In this document: positions 8,180 through 16,412 of the stretch, in pieces
Layout: every line of letters starts with the position of its first letter
Position numbering within the stretch: the stretch's first letter is position 1
Assembly (NCBI GenBank): GCA_022822005.1
Contig: JAJECO010000001.1
Coordinates: forward strand, 1 to 64,000
DNA from: Candidatus Poribacteria bacterium
GTDB lineage: Bacteria; Poribacteria; WGA-4E; PCPOR2b
Length of the DNA stretch: 64,000 bases
Direction of reading: 5' to 3'
Notes under the pieces: model-generated
Database searches by the model: none
The model's input: the letters and a program-made list of their open reading frames with translations, nothing else
Told to the model about the DNA's origin: nothing
Translations under genes and position numbers: made by a program

Positions 8180-10240
8180 ATGAGCCTCGAATCGATAGAT
8201 CCCGAAACTCAACCCGTAAACGATATAGTCCGAGAAAATCGCTTGTCTGGGGACCCGCCAACCGAGTGGGACATTAACGGGTGGGGCGACCCGACCATCC
8301 AAGGCTTCGGTCATGACATCAGCATCAACCGCGGTGAGACGATCTTCTTCAAGATCAAAACCGATTCGACCGACTACCGGATAGACATCTATCGGATGGG
8401 GTACTACGGTGGGATGGGTGCACGTCGCGTCGACGCCATCGAGCCATCGGTCAAACTCCCGCAACATCAGCCGGAAGGTCTGAGAGACGAGGCGACCCGC
8501 CTCTACGATTGTGGGAATTGGGAAGTATCAGCTTCCTGGCAAGCGCCCCCAGATGCAACGTCAGGAATCTATTTTGCGCGTTTGGTGCGACAGGATTCGG
8601 ATCCCCCGACCTGGCGGGCGGACAACAGTCAAGAAGGTCCAAAGGAAAGACCGATTGTCTCACCGCACGCCTACGGAGCGTTAGGTCACGGACGTCTCGC
8701 CAATGCGCTGCGTGAACCACGTGCAAGCCACATCTATTTCATTGTACGGCACGACGATAGCCACTCTGACATTCTCTTCCAAACTGCCGATACGACTTGG
8801 CAAGCCTACAATCCCTACGGTGGCTACTGTACCTACGGCCGGGTAAACCCGGGTTACCCACGTGGAATCGGCATCCCTCCGCGTGCCTACAAGGTGAGCT
8901 ACAACCGCCCGCTCAAGACGCGCGATTACCGGGCAGTCAACACGGTTTTTAACGCTGAATATCCTTGTGTTCGTTGGCTTGAGGCTAACGGCTACGACGT
9001 CAGTTACTTTACCGGCTTGGATAGCGACCGACGTGGTGAGGAAATTCGCAAGCACCGCCTGTTTCTGTCGGTTGGACACGACGAATACTGGTCCCTTGAG
9101 CAGAGGCAGCATGTCGAGGAGGCGCGCGAGGCGGGTGTTAATCTCGCCTTTTTCAGTGGCAACGAAGTATTTTGGAAAACCCGATGGGAGCCATCCATCG
9201 ACGGAGAAGAAGCACCTCACCGAACATTGGTTACCTACAAGGAAACACACGATAACGCCAAGATCGACCCCGTCGCTGACGTTTGGACTGGGACATGGCG
9301 TGACCCACGACCTTTCAATCCGGAGGGGCCACAACCAGAAAACGCCTTAACCGGCACCATCTTCACGGTGAACGCGTGGCGCAACGATCCACTCATCGTG
9401 CCTGCAAAATACGCTGCCCTCCGATTCTGGCGCAACACGGAGGTTGCTAAACTTAAAGCAGGGGAACGTGCTGTTTTGCTAAAGGGATTACTCGGTCATG
9501 AGTGGGACGAAGACTTGGACAACGGGTTTCGACCACCCGGCCTGTTTCGGCTATCGGAGACGACTGTTGACAACGTCCCCTACCTTCAGGACAACGGCAC
9601 GGTTTACGATTCAGGCACCGCGACCCACCACCTGACGCTCTATCGTCACGAGCCTCCCAAGAACGCACAATCATTTTCAAACAAAGATGGCGCTCCCGAA
9701 AACGCCAGCGGTGCGTTGGTATTTGGTGCGGGCACAATTCAGTGGACTTGGGGGTTAGACGCACACCACGATACCGAGACCGGAATACCGCCGGAGCGCG
9801 CGAATTCCAGTTCTACCCGGGTGGGTGTGGATCCAAGTGGTCCCGATAGGAACATCCAGCAAGCGACTATTAATCTTTTTGCCGATATGGGCGTACAACC
9901 TCAGACGCTGCAAGACGACCTGACACCGGCGAGCGCGTCCACTGATACGCAACCCCCGACCTCGACGGTGCACGTCCCAACCGATGGCGAGATACTGACC
10001 CTGGAGACTCTGATAATTAGTGGCACCGCTCAAGATACCGAGGGTCAAGTCGCTGGGATCGAAGTGTCGGTCGATAACGGTGCCAATTGGCATCCAGCAA
10101 ACGGCTGCGAGGCATGGAGTTATAAATGGCTGCCGACACAGGCGGGACCCATCACCATCCTGAGCCGATCCGTCGACGACAGCGGCAACCTGGAACGCCC
10201 AGGACAAGGGGTAACAGTCACGATTCATTCAGTGCAGTAG
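8180..10240 (+). CDS. N,N-dimethylformamidase large-subunit-like protein
   Basis: A 686-residue protein resembling the catalytic beta subunit of N,N-dimethylformamidase. An N-terminal beta domain (about 20-140, with TDYRIDIYRMGYYGG) leads into an alpha/beta domain with the family's conserved SVGHDEYWS segment (H300-D301-E302). A C-terminal Ig-like domain (about 590-686, GIEVSVDNGANW) resembles sulfite-oxidase dimerisation domains. There is no signal peptide. The small alpha subunit gene is not next to it, so amide hydrolysis of DMF is not implied. It lies 54 bases after a PhyH gene and is likely co-transcribed. Family call good, substrate unknown. Confidence 0.75.
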   Translation: MSLESIDPETQPVNDIVRENRLSGDPPTEWDINGWGDPTIQGFGHDISINRGETIFFKIKTDSTDYRIDIYRMGYYGGMGARRVDAIEPSVKLPQHQPEGLRDEATRLYDCGNWEVSASWQAPPDATSGIYFARLVRQDSDPPTWRADNSQEGPKERPIVSPHAYGALGHGRLANALREPRASHIYFIVRHDDSHSDILFQTADTTWQAYNPYGGYCTYGRVNPGYPRGIGIPPRAYKVSYNRPLKTRDYRAVNTVFNAEYPCVRWLEANGYDVSYFTGLDSDRRGEEIRKHRLFLSVGHDEYWSLEQRQHVEEAREAGVNLAFFSGNEVFWKTRWEPSIDGEEAPHRTLVTYKETHDNAKIDPVADVWTGTWRDPRPFNPEGPQPENALTGTIFTVNAWRNDPLIVPAKYAALRFWRNTEVAKLKAGERAVLLKGLLGHEWDEDLDNGFRPPGLFRLSETTVDNVPYLQDNGTVYDSGTATHHLTLYRHEPPKNAQSFSNKDGAPENASGALVFGAGTIQWTWGLDAHHDTETGIPPERANSSSTRVGVDPSGPDRNIQQATINLFADMGVQPQTLQDDLTPASASTDTQPPTSTVHVPTDGEILTLETLIISGTAQDTEGQVAGIEVSVDNGANWHPANGCEAWSYKWLPTQAGPITILSRSVDDSGNLERPGQGVTVTIHSVQ

Positions 10241-10327
10241 ATGCCAATCCTCGTTTCGGGGCACTCGTGACAAGGGCTCTACGACGGGCCGATTTCTATT
10301 TATACCAAAGAAAAAAGGAAGGTTCCT

Positions 10328-10549
10328 ATGAAGACTTCGCCTCAAGAGCATACTCAACAATGGATTGAAAGCTGGGAACGTGCATCAGTTGCCCTAAAAG
10401 CGGTTAAGCGCCACGAACTCCGCACCTATGCGAAAAATCAAGCTATTGTGGACGGGATGTTACAATGGGCCTTTGAAAACCGAGAGTTGCGATTGAGTAG
10501 TGGGTTGGTTGAGCAACAGCGCCTTTTTATGAAGATGAGGCCATCATAG
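10328..10549 (+). CDS. Small hypothetical protein
   Basis: A 73-residue soluble, helix-rich, basic protein with no recognised domain. It is believed real because aaaaaaggaagg lies 6 bases before the ATG and it fits an 87-base gap after the preceding gene and a 64-base gap before the next, all on one strand. Two Trp-rich helices (about 10-25 and 40-55) flank a basic segment. A regulatory or chaperone-like role would be a guess. Confidence 0.6.
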   Translation: MKTSPQEHTQQWIESWERASVALKAVKRHELRTYAKNQAIVDGMLQWAFENRELRLSSGLVEQQRLFMKMRPS

Positions 10550-10613
10550 CTGACTCAGTGGTGTAAATCCCGTATGGACATCTACTTACCCAAGTCAGTA
10601 AAGGAGAATAACG

Positions 10614-12134
10614 ATGCCGATGCTCAATATTGGATCGACTAAACAGCTTTTCTTCGATGATTACCTGATTGAGAGCTTGGTCAATGCAAAACAGGGGTTG
10701 AACCCCGCAGTGAAGGTGGACAACAACCCCGTCATCCAGCCAGAGCGTCCGTGGGAAGGTAACTTCATGCGCCCTGCCAAGGTGATTTTTGACCCGATGG
10801 AGCAGCGCTTCAAGATGTGGTATTCCTCCGCAACCATCACCGTGCGTCTTGAAAACGGAAAGCCTGTTCCGGGGGGCGCTGCGGGCCTCGAATTGGATAC
10901 TCAAGGCAGCGTAATCTGCTTGGCTACTTCCGAAGATGGGATTCACTGGGAACGACCATCGCTGGGGCTCGTTGAATTCGACGGTTCAACGGACAACAAC
11001 ATCCTTCCCACAAAGGAGGATGTCCCCCCAACGCCAGCATTCCAAGACCTGCAAGAGAAAGATCCCGCCAAACGGTATAAAGCACTGCGCATGATCGGTG
11101 GCACACAGACACGGGGGATGCAATATGATCTCTTCTATTCTCCCGATGGGATCAGCTGGACTCCCTACGAAGGCAACCCCGTCATTGATACAGGTCAGGA
11201 ATTGGGACGTTGGGCGGGCCGCTTTCAAGGCTGGGACCCGATACGTGAGACATACTACGTCACAATGGAAGCCAGCCATCACTGGCGAGGACCGTACGGC
11301 AAACGACTTATCGGCAGGGCGGAGAGTCCAGACATGATCCACTGGAGCGAACCGGAGATTATTCTTGTGCCGGACAAGGACGACCACCCCGATACCGAGT
11401 TTTATAGCCTGCCTGTTGTCGCCTATGAAGGAATCTACGTTGGTCTGCTGTGGATCTTCCGCACCACCAATGTGACCCATCATCCGGAGATTGTCTTCAG
11501 CCGTGATGGATTTCACTTTCAGCGGAACTACCGGGAACCTTACATCCCTCGTGGCGGCGCACGGGCGGACTTCGACTCCAGCAGCGTCTACGCTGAAACC
11601 ATGATTGTTCACGGGGATAACATCTTCACTTATTACATCGGCACGAACAGCCGCTCCCCTGAAATTGCTTTGGAATTGGGTGATAAATCCTCGGAGGGCA
11701 TTGGGCTGGCGGTCTCACGTTTGGATGGATTCGTCTCTCTTGATAGCGGGAAGGGCTGGGTTGTCAAGGATAGATCTGAGGATGAGCTTCAACACATCTA
11801 CGGCGAGCGACAAATCTTCGAGGAGCCTGAGTCCTTCGGTCAGATGACGACCCGTCCGTTTGGGTTCTCCGGATCGCGCCTGTATCTGAACACAAGCATG
11901 GCACCGATTTCCGCAGGACCGGGCCCCGGGGAAGTGAAGGTAGAGATTTTGAGGGCGAACCACAAGAAGTTGGACGGATTTAGTTTCAACGATGCCGATT
12001 CGATCACGGAGGGAGGCACCGCCCAAGTTGTCTCTTGGAACGGAAATTCCGATGTGAGCGCACTGGCTGGCAAACCGATAAAGCTGCGTTTCTACTTCAA
12101 GAACGCCAAGCTCTACTCTTTTCAGTTCAAGTAA
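10614..12134 (+). CDS. Beta-propeller glycosidase-like protein
   Basis: A 506-residue all-beta protein resembling five-bladed propeller glycosidases (GH32/43/117/130-like folds). It opens with the conserved KQLFFDDYLIE block (about 10-20), then repeated blades with SxDGxxW-like turns such as SEDGIHW (about 104), SPDGISW (about 178) and SRDGFHF (about 299), and an acidic residue-rich funnel. A C-terminal beta-sandwich (about 410-506) ends with the FYFKNAKLYSFQF motif. No signal peptide. It is paralogous to the protein at 35156-36568 with the same start and end motifs. aaggag precedes the ATG. Glycosidase activity is inferred from fold only. Confidence 0.65.
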   Translation: MPMLNIGSTKQLFFDDYLIESLVNAKQGLNPAVKVDNNPVIQPERPWEGNFMRPAKVIFDPMEQRFKMWYSSATITVRLENGKPVPGGAAGLELDTQGSVICLATSEDGIHWERPSLGLVEFDGSTDNNILPTKEDVPPTPAFQDLQEKDPAKRYKALRMIGGTQTRGMQYDLFYSPDGISWTPYEGNPVIDTGQELGRWAGRFQGWDPIRETYYVTMEASHHWRGPYGKRLIGRAESPDMIHWSEPEIILVPDKDDHPDTEFYSLPVVAYEGIYVGLLWIFRTTNVTHHPEIVFSRDGFHFQRNYREPYIPRGGARADFDSSSVYAETMIVHGDNIFTYYIGTNSRSPEIALELGDKSSEGIGLAVSRLDGFVSLDSGKGWVVKDRSEDELQHIYGERQIFEEPESFGQMTTRPFGFSGSRLYLNTSMAPISAGPGPGEVKVEILRANHKKLDGFSFNDADSITEGGTAQVVSWNGNSDVSALAGKPIKLRFYFKNAKLYSFQFK

Positions 12135-12186
12135 TAGGGGTCGACTCTGATGTCAGACAGGGTTCAAGCTTAGGGAGTAGCGCACC

Positions 12187-12966
12187 ATGAAATTAACAAT
12201 GGATCAGTTGGCGCATTTCGATACCGAAGGCTGGTTGCTCATGGAAAACAGGTTCAGCCAAGCAGAGATGGATGTGCTCAAAGGCGAATTTCCGAAGATT
12301 TTTGCCATGCAGCGTGAGGAGGTGTGGCGGGAAAAAGATGGGGAGGCGGTACGCACCGCCTTCGCTGCACATACCTACAACGAAGCGTTCAACCGTTTGG
12401 GACGGCATCCCCGCTTAATCGAGCCGGTCATGCAGCTCCTCAATGGTCCCGTTTATATGCACCAGTACAAGATTAATGGGAAAGCCGCTTTCAACGGCGA
12501 TGTCTGGCAGTGGCACCAAGATTACGGCACATGGGCTCGCGACGATCAGATGCCACAACCACGGGCGATGAATATTGCAGTGTTCCTTGACGAAGTGACC
12601 GAATTCAATGGTCCCCTTTACCTCATTCCGCGCAGCCACAAGCAAGGGGTGATAGAGGCGGGACATGACACATTGACGACATCTTATCCGCTGTGGACAC
12701 TCGACAAGGAAAGAATTAGAGAGTTAGCGAATGAGGGCGGTATCATCGCGCCCAAAGGGGGACCGGGCACCGTCCTGATGTTCCATTCAAATATGGTGCA
12801 CGCCTCAGCACCCAACATCAGTCCGTGGGACCGGGTGATTGTTTATCTTAGTCTCTGCCATGTGGATAACCACATCCGCCAATTCAAGCGCCCGGAATGG
12901 ATTGCCCACCGCGACTTCACGCCAATTGAGCCGTTGGACGATGATTGTCTGTTAGCGCTCTCGTAA
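12187..12966 (+). CDS. PhyH family dioxygenase, EctD-like subgroup
   Basis: An Fe(II)/2-oxoglutarate oxygenase of 259 residues with iron ligands H110-x-D112 (in WQWHQDYGTW) and H205, and R216 as the probable 2-oxoglutarate anchor. The segment around residues 107-150, with a WHQD, an MPxPRAMN-type stretch and NGPLYLIPRSH, resembles ectoine hydroxylases more than classic phytanoyl-CoA hydroxylase; no ectoine synthesis genes are nearby, so the substrate stays open. It closes the plus-strand run and faces the next gene convergently across a hairpin. Confidence 0.85.
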   Translation: MKLTMDQLAHFDTEGWLLMENRFSQAEMDVLKGEFPKIFAMQREEVWREKDGEAVRTAFAAHTYNEAFNRLGRHPRLIEPVMQLLNGPVYMHQYKINGKAAFNGDVWQWHQDYGTWARDDQMPQPRAMNIAVFLDEVTEFNGPLYLIPRSHKQGVIEAGHDTLTTSYPLWTLDKERIRELANEGGIIAPKGGPGTVLMFHSNMVHASAPNISPWDRVIVYLSLCHVDNHIRQFKRPEWIAHRDFTPIEPLDDDCLLALS

Positions 12967-12992
12967 CCCAATAATTAAATCAATCACCGCTC

Positions 12993-13016
12993 GCAGTGGA
13001 TTGACAAATCCACTGC
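12993..13016. repeat. GTGGATT-family hairpin between convergent genes
   Basis: Arms gcagtggatt (12993-13002) and aatccactgc (13007-13016), loop gaca, preceded by cgctc. It is the family hairpin in the opposite orientation. It lies between the stops at 12966 and 13031, where it could serve as a bidirectional transcription terminator, although no T-tract follows. Confidence 0.75.
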
Positions 13017-13030
13017 ATATGGGCTAGTAA

Positions 13031-13972
13031 TCAGTATCCTCTGGTCTGGTCGAAACGGCTGAGCAGATCGTCATCGCCCATCAGAAACCGTTTCACATTC
13101 TCGCAGAATGTGTCCATCCACCGAGGACTCCGCATCGGCGAGTTGCCAGCCATATGAGGGGTAATGATCACATTGTCCATCTTCCACAAAGGATGATCAT
13201 CTGCCACCGGTTCCACCGGCAGTACATCCAGACCCGCACCGCCGATAAGCCCCTGTTCCAGCGCCTCCACCAGTGCCTCCTCATTGACAATTTTGCCACG
13301 GCTGACATTGATCAGTAAAGCGTCGGATTTCATGTGGCGGAATGCCTCCCGACCGAACATCTCTTCCGTTTCCGGTGTGAGCGGCGCGCAGAGCACAACA
13401 ACATCGGAAGCCTCCAGCAGATCGTGGAAACGGTCCAATCCCCAGCACGCTTCCACATAGTCGGGAACTGTTACCGGTGTTGGATCTACAGCAATCACTT
13501 TCATACCAAAAGCGTGCGCGCGTTTAGCCGTCTCGCGTCCCGCACCGCCCAGTCCGATGATCCCCATGGTGCTATCGATGAGCTCCCGCGCCATCAGACG
13601 GTTGTTGCTCCAACTGGCGTTACGGGTTACCAGTGCGACATCCCGCGTGAGACCTAAGATAAGCGCGAATGCGTGCTCTGCCAAGTGTATCCCTACAAAG
13701 CCCTTCGCGGTTGTGATAATGACATCGCTCTTTTCAATCTCCGAGCTCATCAGGAAGTCAATCCCTGCGGAATAGTACGCCATCCAACGTACCCGCTTCG
13801 CTTTTGGGAAATATTTTGGTCGCACATCACCAACCAGGATATCTGCGGTGGGAAGTTCCTCCTCAAATTTCTCCTCAGAGCCAGCGACTATAAGTTCAAC
13901 TTGATCGGACACGGCACGGATCCGCTCTGCGGATGTGTCGTCCATATTCATTGTTAGTATCTTGGTTGCCAT
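13031..13972 (-). CDS. D-2-hydroxyacid dehydrogenase
   Basis: An NAD(P)-dependent D-isomer-specific 2-hydroxyacid dehydrogenase of 313 residues. The dinucleotide motif GLGGAG is at 140-145 and the catalytic set is R225 (in SRGKIVN), E254 and H273 (TPHMAGN). D163 after the second Rossmann strand suggests NAD. It probably oxidises or reduces glyoxylate-, hydroxypyruvate- or sugar-acid-type substrates. The aldolase gene lies 59 bases upstream on the same strand and the pair would suit 2-oxo-acid catabolism, which is inference. Confidence 0.88.
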   Translation of the reverse strand: MATKILTMNMDDTSAERIRAVSDQVELIVAGSEEKFEEELPTADILVGDVRPKYFPKAKRVRWMAYYSAGIDFLMSSEIEKSDVIITTAKGFVGIHLAEHAFALILGLTRDVALVTRNASWSNNRLMARELIDSTMGIIGLGGAGRETAKRAHAFGMKVIAVDPTPVTVPDYVEACWGLDRFHDLLEASDVVVLCAPLTPETEEMFGREAFRHMKSDALLINVSRGKIVNEEALVEALEQGLIGGAGLDVLPVEPVADDHPLWKMDNVIITPHMAGNSPMRSPRWMDTFCENVKRFLMGDDDLLSRFDQTRGY

Positions 13973-14031
13973 AACCTCAGATTAAATTCCTTCCTTATCA
14001 GGTCAAGTCAGCGATTATTCATGAAATGATG

Positions 14032-14895
14032 CTACGCTGGCATGGTTCGCTTGGTGTACTCTCGGCATAGCGCTGCGATTTCGGGACCTCCCCCGCAGAT
14101 CAAGATGTCGTTGTCGATCTGTTCCTTATAGTTGTCAACGTTAATCGAATCGCAGAAGTCGATGCCGGCCGCTTTACGGGCAGCATTCACTCGCGCCCGC
14201 GCCGCAGCCATTTCAGGACTATACGGCGGATCATGCGCGTCCGGGTCACCGAACGAATATCCCATGTCACCGGGTCCCCATTCGACATAAGTGAGCCCCG
14301 GCACTTTACAGGTCGCTTCACAATTTTCAAGAGCGCGGCGGTTCTCGATTTTCAAGCCCACCATCAACTCGCCCTCCGGATTGAGGGGCCAGACATCTGC
14401 TTTCCGCAGATATTCTGGATGATCCAATCCCCAGATATGACCCGGACCGCCGCCGGCGCCCCGGCGTCCCACATCCAGCCCATCTCCTACGCCGATGTCG
14501 TTGAAGGGAAACCGCATGGACTCGATTAAAGCCTTCACCGCACCCGGAGTCTCCGCGTGGCAGAGCACAAAACCGTGAACACCACAGTCAAGGTAGTGTG
14601 TCACCATCCAAGCGTTCGCTCGTACCACATGCTCGTCGGTGCCTTGCATGGGCAGCGTCATCAATACGGTCGGCGTCGGGTGCCCGCTCTTCGTTGGGCC
14701 CGCTGCTGCCAACCCCCTCATAAATTCTCGCACACCCGTTATGTTTAGCGGGACATGCTCCTGTTCAAGCAGGAGGAAATCGTTATCCGTATGACAGGCG
14801 TTAACGCCGCCCTCGTATGACAGATCTCCGCTTCCACCGTAAATGAGGGTATGTCTCCCCTCAAGTAGTTCAATAGCACGATTGACTCTACCCAT
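14032..14895 (-). CDS. HpcH/HpaI aldolase/citrate lyase family protein
   Basis: A 287-residue TIM-barrel protein resembling class II pyruvate aldolases (HpcH/HpaI). Recognisable parts are an acidic LEQEH segment near residues 43-47, FVLCHAETPGAVKAL (about 109-123) and LKIENRRALENCE (about 180-192), where family members carry metal and substrate acidic residues. The usual GTW-type N-terminus is replaced, so it is a divergent member. A gaaatggagaag ribosome site precedes the ATG. It likely cleaves or condenses a 2-oxo-3-deoxy acid with pyruvate release. Substrate unknown. Confidence 0.75.
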   Translation of the reverse strand: MGRVNRAIELLEGRHTLIYGGSGDLSYEGGVNACHTDNDFLLLEQEHVPLNITGVREFMRGLAAAGPTKSGHPTPTVLMTLPMQGTDEHVVRANAWMVTHYLDCGVHGFVLCHAETPGAVKALIESMRFPFNDIGVGDGLDVGRRGAGGGPGHIWGLDHPEYLRKADVWPLNPEGELMVGLKIENRRALENCEATCKVPGLTYVEWGPGDMGYSFGDPDAHDPPYSPEMAAARARVNAARKAAGIDFCDSINVDNYKEQIDNDILICGGGPEIAALCREYTKRTMPA

Positions 14896-14916
14896 CGGAT
14901 CTTCTCCATTTCTTGT

Positions 14917-15192
14917 CTATTCGCGTCTCCGCTTTTTTAGCACAATAATAATAATAACAACGAGAACGATGGCAATCCACCAGTTATTTATCACCCAACC
15001 CCAAAAGATGTTGAACGCAATCCAAGCTAAAACCTCAATCGCAAGGATAATGGCTGCCTTATTCCACGGGAACTCCGCATACCGTTCACGATACTTGACA
15101 GATAACCACCATGACAATCCTGCCGTACCCAGTACGACGATTAAAAACAGAAAATTCACCAGTGATTGGGTTGCGCCTAAAATCATTTCCAT
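14917..15192 (-). CDS. Small membrane protein
   Basis: A 91-residue protein with three hydrophobic stretches (about residues 3-27, 44-62 and 66-84) and a basic C-terminal tail KKRRRE. The start at 15192 is chosen because its ATG has aaggagg nine bases upstream; the longer frame to 15216 would put that ribosome site inside the gene. No family was recognised. It sits between FdhD and the aldolase and may have its own regulation through the inverted repeat at 15225-15268. Confidence 0.65.
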   Translation of the reverse strand: MEMILGATQSLVNFLFLIVVLGTAGLSWWLSVKYRERYAEFPWNKAAIILAIEVLAWIAFNIFWGWVINNWWIAIVLVVIIIIVLKKRRRE

Positions 15193-15224
15193 TGAAAAAT
15201 TCCTCCTTCCCTTCATACATTGAA

Positions 15225-15268
15225 CGTAGCCGAATGCATGAGACGGTTGGGAATTAGATTCGGCTACG
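15225..15268. terminator. 11-bp inverted repeat, possible terminator or attenuator
   Basis: cgtagccgaat (15225-15235) and attcggctacg (15258-15268) are perfect complements with a 22-base loop. On the minus strand it lies downstream of FdhD and 33 bases upstream of the small membrane gene. No T-run follows, so intrinsic termination is uncertain; an operator or attenuator for the membrane gene is equally possible. Confidence 0.45.
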
Positions 15269-15329
15269 ATCCAAACTTCCTGAATACACTCATCTCTGCT
15301 CCAGACCTGATTACAACTTTATTGCCATT

Positions 15330-16148
15330 CTACGGGAGTTCAGCAATCCTGTCCGGATGACTGTAGACAGTCATGCCTTTGCCACGCATAAACCCAATCA
15401 ACGTGACTTTACCCTCTTGCGCCATTTCGACGGCAAGAGTTGAGGCCGCAGAGACCGCTACAATCACTGGAATACGTGCAAATAACGCTTTCTGAATAAT
15501 CTCGAAACTGGCGCGGCCACTCACCATTAAGATATGTCGATCCAGAGGAAGTTGCTCAATCAGTAGCGCCTGTCCAATCACTTTGTCAACTGCATTGTGT
15601 CGCCCGACATCCTCGCGTACGATTTGCAATTCACCTTGCTCGTCAAATAATCCGGCGGCGTGCAGACCACCGGTCGCCTCGAAGACAGATTGCGCCGATC
15701 GTAGCCTATCGTTGAGTTGATAAAAGACGGCCGAATCTATCTGAATATCAGATTTTATCGGTGGGATATCCTGTTTAACAGATTCGATAGTCATTTTGCC
15801 GCACAATCCACAACTGGCGTTCGCGTGAAAGTTCCGTTGCCACCCCTCCTGTTCTTCGAGAATCTGCCCGTTCGTCAGATGGACGTTAACGATATTTTGT
15901 AGGGCTGTTTCCTCGACATCCTCGCAGTAAGCAATTGCCCCGATATCGTCAGACGACGCTATCAGTCCTTCCGTGTAGAGAAATCCCGCAGCGAGATCGA
16001 AGTCGTGTCCCGGTGTTCGCATCACGACCGCCAGGCTCTGGTCACCTACCCGAATTTCGAGCGGCTCCTCGACCACGAGGGAGTCTTCAATCAGGGCTGG
16101 ATGGGCGTTACGCCAACGTATGACCTGTTTCGTCAATATCGATTTCAT
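15330..16148 (-). CDS. fdhD: Formate dehydrogenase accessory sulfurtransferase FdhD
   Basis: FdhD transfers sulfur from the cysteine desulfurase IscS to the bis-MGD molybdenum cofactor of formate dehydrogenases. The 272-residue length suits the family, and the persulfide-carrying C-x-x-C is C113-G-L-C116 in NASCGLCGK. The GDP/cofactor-binding segments TPGHDFDLAAGFLYTEG (about 45-61), ATGGLHAAGLF and VREDVGRHNAVDK are present. No formate dehydrogenase subunit is in the window. The start ATG at 16148 lacks a strong ribosome site. Confidence 0.92.
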   Translation of the reverse strand: MKSILTKQVIRWRNAHPALIEDSLVVEEPLEIRVGDQSLAVVMRTPGHDFDLAAGFLYTEGLIASSDDIGAIAYCEDVEETALQNIVNVHLTNGQILEEQEGWQRNFHANASCGLCGKMTIESVKQDIPPIKSDIQIDSAVFYQLNDRLRSAQSVFEATGGLHAAGLFDEQGELQIVREDVGRHNAVDKVIGQALLIEQLPLDRHILMVSGRASFEIIQKALFARIPVIVAVSAASTLAVEMAQEGKVTLIGFMRGKGMTVYSHPDRIAELP

Positions 16149-16296
16149 GGTGAATTAGAAAACAGAAAGGTGAGGGGAACAACGCATCTCACAGAAAAAT
16201 GAACATAACATGTCCCAGCACCGACTAATTTAATAACGCTAACCGATTTTCGACATTGTATCATAGTAATAGTGCCTTGTGTATAGAAAAAACACC

Positions 16297-16326
16297 TTGA
16301 CAAACTGCCAAAAAATCAGCGAAAAT
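16297..16326 (+). promoter_or_regulatory. Possible sigma-70 promoter for the Gfo/Idh operon
   Basis: ttgaca (16297-16302) and gaaaat (16321-16326) are separated by 18 bases in the divergent spacer between FdhD and the Gfo/Idh operon. The -35 is perfect and the -10 matches at four of six. It would leave an 80-base leader before 16413. Confidence 0.3.
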
Positions 16327-16412
16327 TCATTGTTAGAATTGCCCATAAAATTTCTTTTTAGACAATTAACGTCAGTCGCAAAAAAATTCGAAAGTGCGGC
16401 TTGGAGGAATAG

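Noticed and set aside
8681-9334. 217-codon minus-strand frame inside the dimethylformamidase-like gene
   Set aside because: Shadow of a well-supported 686-residue protein.
12187-12966. Naming the gene ectD
   Set aside because: The motif resembles ectoine hydroxylase, but no ectABC genes are near and the subgroup is broad.
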